Positions 25,319-34,097 of a DNA stretch of 64,000 nucleotides are shown piece after piece. Each line of letters begins with the position of its first letter. Position 1 is the first letter of the stretch. Origin of the DNA: Sulfobacillus acidophilus DSM 10332 (GTDB taxonomy: Bacteria; Bacillota; Sulfobacillia; Sulfobacillales; Sulfobacillaceae); the NCBI GenBank assembly GCA_000237975.1, contig CP003179.1:3316270-3380269 (forward strand). Direction: 5' to 3'. The notes beneath the pieces are model-generated. The model saw only the letters and a list, made by a program, of their open reading frames with translations, made no database searches and had not been told where the DNA came from. The position numbers and the translations under genes were made by a program.

Positions 25319-25804
25319 ATGCCCATCACGGAACCCCTGAAGCGCGCCATCATCGCGGGTATTTTGGGAACCCTGCTCTTTTCATTTGTTATGGAGATCA
25401 TCGTTTGGCTTCACGGGCCGCGGTTTGATGTCCCGTTATGGGACGGCGGATTTGTTACCCTCAATCCCCAAGTGGCCGTCTTGATCGGTTATGTGTTGGA
25501 ATTCGCCATTGGCGTCGGTCTGGCATATCTTTATTTACGCACCTTGGCCTCACGCCAGCCGCGCGAGACTTTGACGCGCGGAGCCTTGTTCGGATTTGCC
25601 CTTTGGCTGTTTTTAATGGTGATCGGGATGCCGCTCTTTACCTGGTTAAGTCCGGTGGTCCAAAACGGCATGACGCTGGCGCCGGGATTTTTTCTCTGGC
25701 ATTACGGTCTTATGGGATCCATCACCTGGTTATTGGCTCTGGAAGCCTTTGGTACCGGCGTCAGCTATGTGACGGAGCAGGCCAATTGGCGTGTGGGACG
25801 ATAA
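25319..25804 (+). CDS. Small membrane protein with four hydrophobic segments, unknown
   Basis: The 161-residue protein has a short basic N-terminus and four transmembrane segments, with histidine/tryptophan-rich turns (VWLHGPRFDVPLWDGG; LWHYGLMG). It resembles uncharacterised DUF6789-type membrane proteins, but this is only an impression. ATG 25319 follows GGAGGTGA at the right distance; the GTG at 25310 lies inside that site. Its 3' end overlaps the convergent kinase gene by 44 bases. Confidence 0.6.
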   Translation: MPITEPLKRAIIAGILGTLLFSFVMEIIVWLHGPRFDVPLWDGGFVTLNPQVAVLIGYVLEFAIGVGLAYLYLRTLASRQPRETLTRGALFGFALWLFLMVIGMPLFTWLSPVVQNGMTLAPGFFLWHYGLMGSITWLLALEAFGTGVSYVTEQANWRVGR

Positions 25805-26672
25805 CCCCACCCGTCGAAAAATACCCGGAAGCGGTGACAAACCGGTAGACGGGCCCTTCATCCAGCGCGCGGAGTTTCGACTCTGCGCGTTTTAACGCGA
25901 TGGACTCGGCAGCCTCGGAGAACAAAAAGCCCCGCACGGTTCCGGTGTGCGCGATGATGGGGGTCCAACCTTCGTCGGCGGCGATTCCGAGAACCCGTTT
26001 TAATATCCGGTCGTCGGGACGACGTTCCGCCTCAACCTCCGCCGAAATGCGGCTCGCTTCCCCGATCTCCCGCCAGTCGCGTTGACGAAGACCTTGCCGT
26101 GCCCGACCGAGGGCTTTGGCCAGCCGCTCTTGGTGGTCCGGATGATAGGGCTTACGCCGTAAATGCTGCTCTTCCGTATTCACCCGCCCGTGCCCGATGA
26201 TCCCAATCACCAGTGCTTTCGGAACAGGCCCCAGCTTTTCGAGCAATTGTCCCGTAATGGGATTGATCGCCACGACTCCGGGATACATGATGCCGTCGGT
26301 CGGCTCAATCGAAGCAGCCAAACGGGCCGCCAGGAGAGGGGTCAGCGGTCGATGATAGGCATGGGCCACAGCCCGTAACGCCGCCACAATATCCGCGGAG
26401 CTCGAGGCCATACCCTTACCCACCGGCAATAACGAATAAATGACCAAGACGCCGCCGGTTGGAAGCCCCCAATGGCGCAGCAAAGCTTCTGCCGCCATTT
26501 TGGCCTTTTTGCGATGGGCGGGGATAACGGTGACCTCATCGCCATCGGACGCCTGGTACACCGCTCGTGTGCCCCAGCGAATAGGCCAGGTAATTAAGAA
26601 AGGGCGCCCTTCCAACTCCCCTTGCACCAATTCTCCAAACGTCCCGGATGCATACCCCCATGCTGTATTCAC
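25761..26672 (-). CDS. GHMP kinase, PduX-like (L-threonine kinase type)
   Basis: The 303-residue protein has the three GHMP motifs: an N-terminal GTFGELVQGEL, the ATP-binding PVGKGMASSSADI loop, and a C-terminal glycine-rich IAHTGTVRGFLF region. EPTDGIMYPG matches the PduX subgroup, which phosphorylates L-threonine for the aminopropanol arm of cobalamin. No cobalamin genes lie nearby, so the substrate is unproven. The GTG start lies behind CAGGGGG. It is three bases downstream of a lipoprotein gene and convergent with a membrane protein gene. Confidence 0.78.
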   Translation of the reverse strand: MNTAWGYASGTFGELVQGELEGRPFLITWPIRWGTRAVYQASDGDEVTVIPAHRKKAKMAAEALLRHWGLPTGGVLVIYSLLPVGKGMASSSADIVAALRAVAHAYHRPLTPLLAARLAASIEPTDGIMYPGVVAINPITGQLLEKLGPVPKALVIGIIGHGRVNTEEQHLRRKPYHPDHQERLAKALGRARQGLRQRDWREIGEASRISAEVEAERRPDDRILKRVLGIAADEGWTPIIAHTGTVRGFLFSEAAESIALKRAESKLRALDEGPVYRFVTASGYFSTGGVIVPHANWPAPSHS

Positions 26673-26675
26673 GGA

Positions 26676-27764
26676 TTATCCCCCTGTAATGCTGGGACTG
26701 GCCGTCACGCTGTTCGCCCAGGCGGTTAGGAGATTCTCCACCACGTTTTGCGGTCCTTCGACGACCACCAACGTATGCCCCAGGGTCAACGCCGCCAGAT
26801 TGACACCTTCCGGCAAGACCCCCGTCATGACCGTTAAGGCCCCGACATTCTCCGTAATCACCGGCACCCCGGGCGGCGGGGTAAAACCGGTGCGGCGGGA
26901 CTCCGTAATCACCACCGGCGTTCCGTTGGGAGTCATATACGTCAGCACTAGCGTCTCGGGTGACGTGTTGGCATCCGTTTGAATCGCATTGAGCGCCAAC
27001 GGCATGCCGGCCGGGGGTAATACCAGGGGGAAATTTACCGCGTCACGCAGCATGACGGGGCCCGGCGGCGGTAAATAGCCGTCAACCGCACCACTCGGCA
27101 TAACCATCGGGGTCACTCCGGTCGGCGGGGTAAACCCGCCGATGCCGCCGGAGGCATTCACTTCGACGTGCGACGGAATCAACGTCAAGCTGTTGCCGGA
27201 CCAGGACGACTCCCACCGCATCGGCGTATTGGTCTCCAAATTAAACCACACTTCTGTGCGGGCCTGAATATTCGGGGCAATCGGCGTATTTAAGGTTAAC
27301 ACCGCCACCTTGGGTTTTACCGTCACGCCTACGGCCCGACTGGATGCCAACATCTGCGGAAAATCCCCGGCCGCCAACTGAAACCATCGCCACGGCATGG
27401 GACTGGCCGGTTCGATGGCATAATGGGAGCTTCCCGGCTGATATAAGACCGTATTCAACCCGTTATCCACGACTTCGTAGGGTGCCCCGGTAACCGGCGT
27501 CACCTGCATGGAAAACAAAGGAGGATTGACCTGATCCGTCAGACTTGCGGAATAGGCCTGCCGCATCCCGTTTTCCGTCAGCGATAAGGTGACGTGCTCG
27601 CTCACCACATGCCAATTCCGTACCCGCGCCAAAATCTCCGCCTGCACTTGACCGGCCGTCATGCCATGGGAAATCGGCTCCGGCCCCCTAGGGCCGCCGC
27701 ACCCCGCCAAGATCCCGGCCCCGACGCCGATCACCAACCACTGTCCCACCGCTTTTCGTCTCAT
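26676..27764 (-). CDS. Lipoprotein with LolA/RseB-like domain
   Basis: The 362-residue protein has a lipoprotein signal: a basic start, a hydrophobic stretch and the lipobox LAGC, giving an acylated Cys near residue 22. The mature part is rich in beta strands and proline (TPPTGVTPM, LPPPGPVML). Its first half resembles LolA/RseB-fold outer-envelope proteins such as the Bacillus sporulation or sigma-regulator lipoproteins. A specific role cannot be assigned. It is transcribed leftward, directly before the PduX-like kinase. Confidence 0.65.
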   Translation of the reverse strand: MRRKAVGQWLVIGVGAGILAGCGGPRGPEPISHGMTAGQVQAEILARVRNWHVVSEHVTLSLTENGMRQAYSASLTDQVNPPLFSMQVTPVTGAPYEVVDNGLNTVLYQPGSSHYAIEPASPMPWRWFQLAAGDFPQMLASSRAVGVTVKPKVAVLTLNTPIAPNIQARTEVWFNLETNTPMRWESSWSGNSLTLIPSHVEVNASGGIGGFTPPTGVTPMVMPSGAVDGYLPPPGPVMLRDAVNFPLVLPPAGMPLALNAIQTDANTSPETLVLTYMTPNGTPVVITESRRTGFTPPPGVPVITENVGALTVMTGVLPEGVNLAALTLGHTLVVVEGPQNVVENLLTAWANSVTASPSITGG

Positions 27765-27849
27765 ATGCTTATCCTAGCCCCGCCGACGCAGCCAAGCAAG
27801 ATCGGCTCGCTCAACCGGTCACTATTCCGCATATGCAACACAATTGCAC

Positions 27850-27880
27850 TTGCATTCAAACGTGCTTTTCACGGTATAAT
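27850..27880 (+). promoter_or_regulatory. Promoter of the Fur-family gene
   Basis: A perfect TATAAT stands at 27875-27880, with TTGCAT at 27850 as the nearest -35-like hexamer (spacing 19). Upstream TGCAA/TTGCA repeats could hold an operator, which is speculative. Confidence 0.5.
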
Positions 27881-27918
27881 AGAGCATGCGTTAGGTTACC
27901 TGGACGGGAGGGGTCTAC

Positions 27919-28368
27919 ATGAACCAGAAATCCCTGGTGCCGGAATTTACCCGGTTTTTGCAAGAACATAATATGCGGGTCACCCCCAACCGGCTGACGG
28001 TGTTTCGGGAGCTTGAAAACGCGCCCGGGCCGATGACGGTACCCGAGTTGGCCAGCCGCGTCGCCGAGCAAGGCCTGAATGTGGCGACCATCTATCGCAT
28101 CATCGAAACCCTCATGTCCCTAAATGTTGTGCACCCGGTATTAATCGACCATCAAAGCGTCGGGTATGAGCTGATTGAACCGTTTCGCCAACATCATGAT
28201 CATTTGGTGTGTCGTAACTGCGGCAAAATCGTGGCCATTTTTGATGAGCGCCTCGAATCGGTGCTAAAAACCATTAGTGATGACCAATCATTTGCCATTG
28301 ATTTTCATCAACTCGAGGTTCACGGAATTTGTCCCGACTGCCGGTCAAAGACGCCCAACTCGCCGTAA
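27919..28368 (+). CDS. Fur-family metal-responsive repressor
   Basis: The 149-residue protein has the Fur-family winged helix (RVTPNRLTVFRELE; DNA-recognition part NVATIYRIIETL). The regulatory domain has a histidine-rich metal site (FRQHHDHLVCRNCG) and a C-terminal CPDC pair, giving two CxxC structural zinc sites. It could be Fur, Zur or PerR; the residues seen do not decide. It has its own promoter and sits beside no obvious metal transporter. Confidence 0.92.
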   Translation: MNQKSLVPEFTRFLQEHNMRVTPNRLTVFRELENAPGPMTVPELASRVAEQGLNVATIYRIIETLMSLNVVHPVLIDHQSVGYELIEPFRQHHDHLVCRNCGKIVAIFDERLESVLKTISDDQSFAIDFHQLEVHGICPDCRSKTPNSP

Positions 28369-28593
28369 CCGGCGTAGCGGTATGCGTCGAGAAAAGTCGA
28401 TGCGAGTCGAGTGCGTTGTCGAAGTTTAGGAACCCGTCCGTTCTTGAGGGCGAGCACGGCATGATGGGCCGGTTTTCGTCGTTATGGCCGACCGAATGGA
28501 TTTTCCCTTTCAGTCGTGGGTAAAATACGTCATAATGATAGGAAACTACCGTAAAGAAAAACATTAAAGACGTGTGTGATAAGGTGGGAGAAC

Positions 28594-29109
28594 GTGGATT
28601 GTCGGAATGAACGCGTGGCGATTTTTGTCGACGGCGCAAATATGTTTTATGCCCAACGAGTCCTCGGTTGGCATCTCGACTTTGCCCGAGTCATCGAGTA
28701 TTTTACCCGGGGCCGCGAGCTATATAACGCGTTTTACTATACCGGGGTGCAGGTCCCGCCGGATACCAGCCAACGGGATTTTCTTACGGCCTTGCGACAT
28801 TTGGGATTTACCATTCGGGAAAAATCCATTAAAGAGACGTTGGATCAAAGCTCCAACGCCGTGATTCGGCGGGCAAACCTGGACATCGAAATTGTCGTGG
28901 ATATGTTCAACACGGTTACCCGCTATGACATCGCCATCTTAATGAGTGGGGACGGCGACTTTGAGCGGGCGGTCGAACTGATTCGGTCGAAAGGAAAAGA
29001 AATTGTCGGGGTTGGCACACGCGGCATGATTTCTTCCGAACTGGAAAATGCGTGTGACCGGTATATCAAACTCGAAGACATCCGGTCCGAGGTAGAGAAA
29101 ATCCGGTAA
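28594..29109 (+). CDS. NYN-domain (LabA/DUF88) nuclease-like protein
   Basis: The 171-residue protein is a single PIN-like NYN domain. It has VAIFVDGANMFY at the start with the first acidic metal ligand, LDIEIVVDM in the middle, and ILMSGDGDFERAVELI with the later aspartates. Such proteins are predicted metal-dependent RNases. GTG 28594 is chosen because GGTGGGAG lies before it; GTG 28576 is less well placed. Confidence 0.85.
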   Translation: MDCRNERVAIFVDGANMFYAQRVLGWHLDFARVIEYFTRGRELYNAFYYTGVQVPPDTSQRDFLTALRHLGFTIREKSIKETLDQSSNAVIRRANLDIEIVVDMFNTVTRYDIAILMSGDGDFERAVELIRSKGKEIVGVGTRGMISSELENACDRYIKLEDIRSEVEKIR

Positions 29110-29148
29110 TTGTCGACGAAGGCCGCTCCCTCTACGCGGGTGTGACGG

Positions 29149-29177
29149 TTGGCTCATTCATCCCGGCTTCGTATAAT
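29149..29177 (+). promoter_or_regulatory. Sigma-A-type promoter of the transglutaminase-like gene
   Basis: TTGGCT, 17 bases, TATAAT. Transcription would begin near 29184. This rules out the GTG at 29142 as translation start and puts the start at the ACG at 29217 behind GAGGAGG. Confidence 0.7.
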
Positions 29178-29216
29178 ACTTACGACTTCAAAGAACGGGA
29201 TGAGGAGGAATTCGCC

Positions 29217-30371
29217 ACGAAGCGGCCTGGCCTGGCGTTCGCAATTGCGCTCTTAAGCATTTGGCTGGCACTCGGAATCAATATGCCCGCGTTTGCGCAG
29301 ACCACCGGGAACTTGACCGATCCCTATGCCATTACGTCGCTCCCGGCCTATTACGGGTTTACCAAGACCGTAACCATCACCAACCAAGGGCAGGCCCCCG
29401 CATTAAACGTGGTTTCGCACATCGTGTTGTTGCCGCCGGCTACGCCGTATGCCCATGTCACCTTGACCGGGTATTCGACCATGCCCGACAGCACGTTTCG
29501 TGATCAGTACGGCAACCTCATCGGCGTCTATCAATGGCCCGACATTTTGCCGGGGCATTCGGTGACTCTCACCTTTACCTATCAGGATACCTCGGAAAAC
29601 ATCGCTTATCGGTTGCCGTCGGAATATCCTCCGTATAATCAGGCGTCGGCCATCTACCGGGAATACACCAATCCTCGTCTGGAAGCTCAAGCGGTCAATA
29701 CGGACGCTCCTGCCATTCGAGCCCTGGTCAATCAGCTCACCCACGGCCTAACCAATCCCTATCAGCGGGCTCAGATCTTATTTAATTGGGTGGCCCAAAA
29801 CATTCAATACAATTATTCCCTGAAAGCGTCCGGATCCGCTTTAGCCACCCTCAAGAGCCGTTTGGGAATTTGTAGCGATATCGCCGACCTCTATGTGTCC
29901 ATGCTCCGCACCGACGGCATCCCGGCCCGCTTTGTGGGCGGTTATGTCACGAATAACGGCGATGGCCAAGGCGGCTTTCACCAATGGACAGAATTTTATT
30001 TGCCGCGCGTCGGGTGGGTCGTCGCCGATCCCACTTGGGGACGCTTCGGCTATTTTGCCGCCCTACAGGATGATTGGCATATTCCTTTATACGACGGCAT
30101 TCGATCCGACATCTCGGTTCACTGGCAATATGCAAAATCCGGCACGACTCGACCCTATTTGACCATCGGCTACCACTACCATTTTTCGACAGAACAAAGT
30201 CCGCCGGTGACCAAAAGCCTGGCCCTCCCGGTGTCGGGCAGCTTTCCCACCGTCTCTCTCCATCATACGCGACTGGGGTTCTGGGCCATGCTGCGGATAG
30301 ACGCCCGGCGCTGGGTGGCCGCTTTGGACAGCTATTGGATCCGGCTCAAATTAGCGATTGAAAATCTCTAG
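29217..30371 (+). CDS. Secreted transglutaminase-like protein with apparent ACG start
   Basis: The roughly 384-residue protein begins with a clear signal peptide: TKRPG, a hydrophobic core, and cleavage after AFA. It contains a transglutaminase-like core with the catalytic Cys in LKSRLGICSDIADLYVSMLR, His in GGFHQWTEFYLP and Asp in WVVADPTWG. Extracellular proteins of this type act as cysteine proteases or cross-linkers. A GAGGAGG ribosome binding site is followed 8 bases later by ACG AAG CGG, exactly where ATG is expected, and no ATG, GTG or TTG fits. The upstream GTG at 29142 lies before the likely transcription start. A point change or an error at 29218 would explain this. Confidence 0.8.
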   Translation, partial: TKRPGLAFAIALLSIWLALGINMPAFAQTTGNLTDPYAITSLPAYYGFTKTVTITNQGQAPALNVVSHIVLLPPATPYAHVTLTGYSTMPDSTFRDQYGNLIGVYQWPDILPGHSVTLTFTYQDTSENIAYRLPSEYPPYNQASAIYREYTNPRLEAQAVNTDAPAIRALVNQLTHGLTNPYQRAQILFNWVAQNIQYNYSLKASGSALATLKSRLGICSDIADLYVSMLRTDGIPARFVGGYVTNNGDGQGGFHQWTEFYLPRVGWVVADPTWGRFGYFAALQDDWHIPLYDGIRSDISVHWQYAKSGTTRPYLTIGYHYHFSTEQSPPVTKSLALPVSGSFPTVSLHHTRLGFWAMLRIDARRWVAALDSYWIRLKLAIENL

Positions 30372-30457
30372 TCCCCCTGGAGTCCCGACTTTTTTTCCCG
30401 GTGAAGTATTGCCGCCCTCCCGATGTTCCATCCTAGAGAGGGGAGGTGGCTGAGACC

Positions 30458-30709
30458 ATGATCGAATTTAAGCCGGACGGAGCCTCTTGGGAAGACGTGT
30501 GGCATTATGCCGCCGAAGCTTTTCGTGAAGGCCAAGCCGCCCATCTCGACGATACGCTGGTTGATTTAGGTAACCGCTATCTCGAGGCGGATTCGGCAAT
30601 GCCCGAAACGCGATGGTTGGCCGAGTTTTGGCAACACGCCAACCGCGATCAACGCCGCCGACTCGCCCACTTGTTTATGCGCGCAGTGGGCCATGAAGAG
30701 TTTTTATAA
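30458..30709 (+). CDS. Small hypothetical protein, 83 residues
   Basis: The soluble, acidic, helical protein has aromatic clusters (WEDVWHYAAEAF; WLAEFWQHANRDQRRRLAHLF). I do not recognise a family. GGGGAGG lies 12 bases before ATG 30458; a GTG at 30446 is too close to that site. It is followed by a perfect 9-base inverted repeat. Confidence 0.55.
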   Translation: MIEFKPDGASWEDVWHYAAEAFREGQAAHLDDTLVDLGNRYLEADSAMPETRWLAEFWQHANRDQRRRLAHLFMRAVGHEEFL

Positions 30710-30716
30710 CCCCCAA

Positions 30717-30744
30717 GGCGGGCTATCTTAACCGGTAGCCCGCC
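30717..30744. terminator. Inverted repeat after the 83-residue gene
   Basis: Perfect nine-base arms GGCGGGCTA/TAGCCCGCC with a ten-base loop. There is no T tract, so it may slow or protect transcript ends rather than terminate strongly. Confidence 0.45.
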
Positions 30745-30776
30745 CTGGAGCAACGGATGCGCAGGAGGTGAGCGTG

Positions 30777-31103
30777 GTGTCCCGAACTTGGGGTTGGTTT
30801 CATGATCCAAAAGCGATGCTGGCGTTACTGAAACATCAGGCTCGGCAACCCGCTATCGATATCTCCTTGATTATGGCCGATCCCAAACATCCCGAGCAGA
30901 TATTGGTGTTGGGCCCGTTGTCGGACGAGATGGCCTGTTACCCATTTTTAGATGTGACACACCATTTTCGTCGTTTAGGCGTGAAACGATCATTAGCCGA
31001 GCACTATATCCGCGTGATTCAAGCGGGTGGCATTGTCGTGGCGGTTGACCGCCCAGCCTACTCCGGAACGCTAAGCCCCACGTGGCAGCCGGCCACTCCA
31101 TAA
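30777..31103 (+). CDS. Small hypothetical protein, 108 residues
   Basis: The soluble protein has a core (RSLAEHYIRVIQAGGIVVAVD) that faintly recalls the alternating helix/strand pattern of general-stress 17M-type domains. No family is assigned. AGGAGGTGAGC precedes the GTG starts at 30774 and 30777. It ends at a strong terminator. Confidence 0.55.
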   Translation: MSRTWGWFHDPKAMLALLKHQARQPAIDISLIMADPKHPEQILVLGPLSDEMACYPFLDVTHHFRRLGVKRSLAEHYIRVIQAGGIVVAVDRPAYSGTLSPTWQPATP

Positions 31104-31110
31104 AAAATCG

Positions 31111-31137
31111 GCTCCAGCCAAATGCTGGAGCTTTTTT
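31111..31137 (+). terminator. Rho-independent terminator
   Basis: Perfect stem GCTCCAGC/GCTGGAGC with loop CAAAT and TTTTTT. It closes the 30.4-31.1 kb rightward unit. Confidence 0.9.
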
Positions 31138-31150
31138 ACACGGGGTTCGT

Positions 31151-32407
31151 TTAGGACCGATACCGCAGAAAGAGCCAGCCCCGTCGTATTTGTCGAACCA
31201 TCAACACCATGAGCGCCCCGCCCGCTAAACTGACGAGCGAAAGACCCACCACCAATAGGCTTAAGTGCAACCCGTCGATAATCATGCCGCGCGGCGCTCC
31301 CGCCACGAGAAAATCACGACTGGAAAATGCTGGCAGTGTCAGGTTGCCCAAGGTCTTTTCCACCGGCCGAAAGAACACCACGGTGAGAATGCCGGCATAA
31401 ATCGCGTGGAGCGTTCGGGCGACAAAGTACGGTTTCATCGATATATCCGTGTCGGCTAAAACCGATGCCACCTGGCCGTGAACCGAAAGGCCGGACCACG
31501 CGATAATCGCCGAAACAATCACCAATTGCTGGAGCAGAGGAGCTGCCGCCTTAGCCGCCGCCGCCGAACCCAAATCAATTTCGAACAGCCCTTGAATGGT
31601 CGCGTTGACCAGAGTTGGCGAGAACCCTAGCACATGTAAAAGAGCGCCAAACGGGACTTCCAAAATCACCATGAGCCCGGTGGCCGATAGGACCTTAATC
31701 AATACGGCAAACAATACCATGAAACTCATTATCACGAAGAGGGTGGCAACCGAATCCCCAATCGCTTGATTCAACACTTTCCCCAACGATCGCCCGTCGT
31801 CCAAACGCCCCCGCACCATGGCATCCATCGCCCGTTGATGAATATTGCGGATCACCAAGCCGCTCTTCGGCTCGGAAGAGACCTCTTGACGTTTGTAAAA
31901 ACGAAACGTGAGTCCGACCAAGACCACCGAGGCATAATGGGCCAAAGCCAATACGGCTCCAAGCGCCGGTTGACCGAACATCCCCACCGCCACGGCCCCA
32001 AAAATAAATAACGGATCGGCCGAATTCGAAAAGGCCAACAGTCGTTCGCCTTCGGTTTTGGTACATAGGCCCTGCTTGCGAAATTTCGCGGTTAACACGG
32101 CATCCATGGGATACCCGGCGGCCAGTCCCATCGAAAATACGAACGAACCGACTCCCGGTACATTAAACACCGGACGCATCAAAGGTTCAAAATAGACGCC
32201 CAGATAGTGCACCATGCCGGTCGCCAAGAGCACGTCAGAAATGATAAAAAACGGTAACAACGATGGAAACACCACGTCGAAAAACAGCTTGAGGGCCCCC
32301 ACCGTTGCATGGTATCCCTGCTCGGAAAACACGATGAGCAGAATGGTTAACAGCAGCATAGTAAAACCGGTGACGGCAATTGTGACACGATTGGGTTCCT
32401 GTTCCAT
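31151..32407 (-). CDS. ylbJ: YlbJ-like sporulation integral membrane protein
   Basis: The 418-residue protein has about ten hydrophobic segments and a nucleoside-recognition (Gate) domain layout: VFPSLLPFFIISDVLL, GLAAGYPMDAVLTAKF, LLAFSNSADPLFIFGAVAVGMFG. This matches YlbJ, a sigma-E-dependent membrane protein needed for spore cortex formation in Bacillus. It supports a spore-forming Firmicute as host. It converges on the 108-residue gene across a terminator. Confidence 0.85.
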   Translation of the reverse strand: MEQEPNRVTIAVTGFTMLLLTILLIVFSEQGYHATVGALKLFFDVVFPSLLPFFIISDVLLATGMVHYLGVYFEPLMRPVFNVPGVGSFVFSMGLAAGYPMDAVLTAKFRKQGLCTKTEGERLLAFSNSADPLFIFGAVAVGMFGQPALGAVLALAHYASVVLVGLTFRFYKRQEVSSEPKSGLVIRNIHQRAMDAMVRGRLDDGRSLGKVLNQAIGDSVATLFVIMSFMVLFAVLIKVLSATGLMVILEVPFGALLHVLGFSPTLVNATIQGLFEIDLGSAAAAKAAAPLLQQLVIVSAIIAWSGLSVHGQVASVLADTDISMKPYFVARTLHAIYAGILTVVFFRPVEKTLGNLTLPAFSSRDFLVAGAPRGMIIDGLHLSLLVVGLSLVSLAGGALMVLMVRQIRRGWLFLRYRS

Positions 32408-32648
32408 TCGCGGGCCACCTCGGAATTGGACTTCCCTAGATGCTATGTCCCGCCGAAGCCAGGTATGCCCTACGCCATGACGCCGCCGATTACACTCATG
32501 AGAGGGGCCCGAAGGCCTCGTGAAAGATGGGGATACCTCAAAAGATGGGCACGATAACCCTTTCGAAAAGGGTCCGGTATTAGAGACCGTATCCCTCCGG
32601 TTTTTGAGACAGCCCCCTGATTCGGTCCGGCCCGATCCCGTAACGCGC

Positions 32649-33170
32649 CTAGTCTTGGTCGCCCGGGGACACCCCGAGGGAAGGGGGCGGACACGCCACC
32701 ACGACCGTAAACGGGGTGTCGGTACATCCGACGCAGGTTAATTCGCCGGATATATGCACGATAAAGGTTTGCACCCCGGTGACGGGATCAAATCCTCCGT
32801 CACGGGCTACGCATGTCAATTGTGCCGCGCAATCCAGCGGCCGGGTGAAATTGGCGTAGGGCGGTAATATGCGCTTGACAAAAAAGATCAAATCCGTACA
32901 GGATCCCCGGCCGTGAAACGTAAATGTTCCGACCGTCCCGATAAAGGTAAAATCAATGCGAAAGGCCACGGTCACTCCGACCGTTTGGCCGGTCATCGGT
33001 TTAAACGCAACCGATTCCACCGCACATCCCTGGACTGTCACGTCAGATACGATGAGACCGTCCGTCTTCAGGCGACAAACGCCGCCCTGAAGGGAAACGG
33101 CTTCCTTGTAGTCTTCCGCCGGATGCGCACAAATGGCGATGCACCCCGGAGGAGTAGGACCAAGCGGCAT
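32649..33170 (-). CDS. Cys-rich hypothetical protein (paralogue A)
   Basis: The 173-residue protein has about eleven cysteines, no signal peptide and a beta-strand-rich pattern (VSDVTVQGCAVESVAF; QTFIVHISGELTCVGC). It aligns along its length with the protein at 33226-33711: the VTGCAIASV-like and FIVxVxGxxxCxxC segments recur in the same order. I do not recognise the family. The Cys content and sporulation context suggest a spore-surface protein, which is a guess. AAGGGGGT lies before the ATG. Confidence 0.6.
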   Translation of the reverse strand: MPLGPTPPGCIAICAHPAEDYKEAVSLQGGVCRLKTDGLIVSDVTVQGCAVESVAFKPMTGQTVGVTVAFRIDFTFIGTVGTFTFHGRGSCTDLIFFVKRILPPYANFTRPLDCAAQLTCVARDGGFDPVTGVQTFIVHISGELTCVGCTDTPFTVVVACPPPSLGVSPGDQD

Positions 33171-33225
33171 TACGATACCCCCTTATTCCCGTTCGTCCGG
33201 CAATCGAGGCACAACCCCCGATAAA

Positions 33226-33711
33226 TTAGGACTCGGACGACACCGGGCACAATTTCACGTTGACCACGGCGCTTTCACAGGCGGGACACGAGACGGTTCC
33301 GGTGACCGTGACAATAAACTCCTCGGCACCAATTTGCGGATCGAATCCGGCATATACCGCTTGGCATTCTAGTTCCGGTGTGCACGGCTGATCAAAAAAG
33401 GTCAGCGGCGGTAGGAGGTTTAGAAGAAATTCGATGGTCGTACCGCATTCGGCATGTTGGGTTACCGCATTGCCATCCGGTTGGATGGCGTTAAAGTTAA
33501 ATTCCACGACGGCTTCCACCGTGACCAATATCGTGTCGTCGGATACCCGAAACGTCCTGACCGACGCAATGGCACATCCGGTGACGACCACATCATGGAT
33601 GGGAATGTCCGACACGGGATAGTCGCAGACGCCGTCGGCATCGATTAGGGCCGTAATGACCGTCGAAATGGCCGTACATAGCTCTTGACACGTCTCCTCG
33701 CCTGTTGACAT
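33226..33711 (-). CDS. Cys-rich hypothetical protein (paralogue B)
   Basis: The 161-residue protein has about ten cysteines and a beta-rich body (HDVVVTGCAIASVRTF; FIVTVTGTVSCPACES). It is the upstream partner of paralogue A, 55 bases away on the same strand, so the two probably form an operon after a tandem duplication. It has no signal peptide. GGAGGGATCCC precedes the ATG. Confidence 0.6.
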   Translation of the reverse strand: MSTGEETCQELCTAISTVITALIDADGVCDYPVSDIPIHDVVVTGCAIASVRTFRVSDDTILVTVEAVVEFNFNAIQPDGNAVTQHAECGTTIEFLLNLLPPLTFFDQPCTPELECQAVYAGFDPQIGAEEFIVTVTGTVSCPACESAVVNVKLCPVSSES

Positions 33712-34097
33712 GGGATCCCTCCTTGATCTTCCGAATCATCCGAAAGGGGTGACATGAACCCCTCTAGTCGGGGGGTGCCGAACGAAAGCCGATCCAGGCG
33801 CCTGACGCTTTTTCCCGACGGGGTTTACATTATCTTATGGGAATGCCCAAAATGTGACACCGTCACGAAGATTCTTGAGGTAATGAGTCTAACGAAGAGA
33901 ACTTCTGAAAGGCGAATCCTGACGGAGACATTATCGCACGCTCCCGTCCTACTCGGGCGATGGCGATACGGGTCGTGTTTGAGGTACATCCGGGGTGACC
34001 ATATTCTGTGCCGCCCACAATGATCACGTTCCGTTCGCCCATGGGGTTCGCAAAAGAGAAACCGACACCATGACAATTCGTGATTCGCCGGTAAGAG
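33712..34097. other. Gene-free stretch, 386 bases
   Basis: No supported gene is seen. A rightward 89-codon frame at 33754-34023 contains ECPKCDTVTKI but has no ribosome binding site and no family resemblance. The promoter of the leftward Cys-rich pair should lie near 33720-33780. Confidence 0.4.

Noticed and set aside
32557-32574. ACCCTTTCGAAAAGGGT inverted repeat as a terminator
   Set aside because: It is imperfect, has no T tract and lies downstream of no clear gene end by a suitable distance.
33754-34023. Plus-strand frame with an ECPKCDTVTK segment
   Set aside because: There is only one CxxC pair, no ribosome binding site, and a composition unlike coding sequence of the window.
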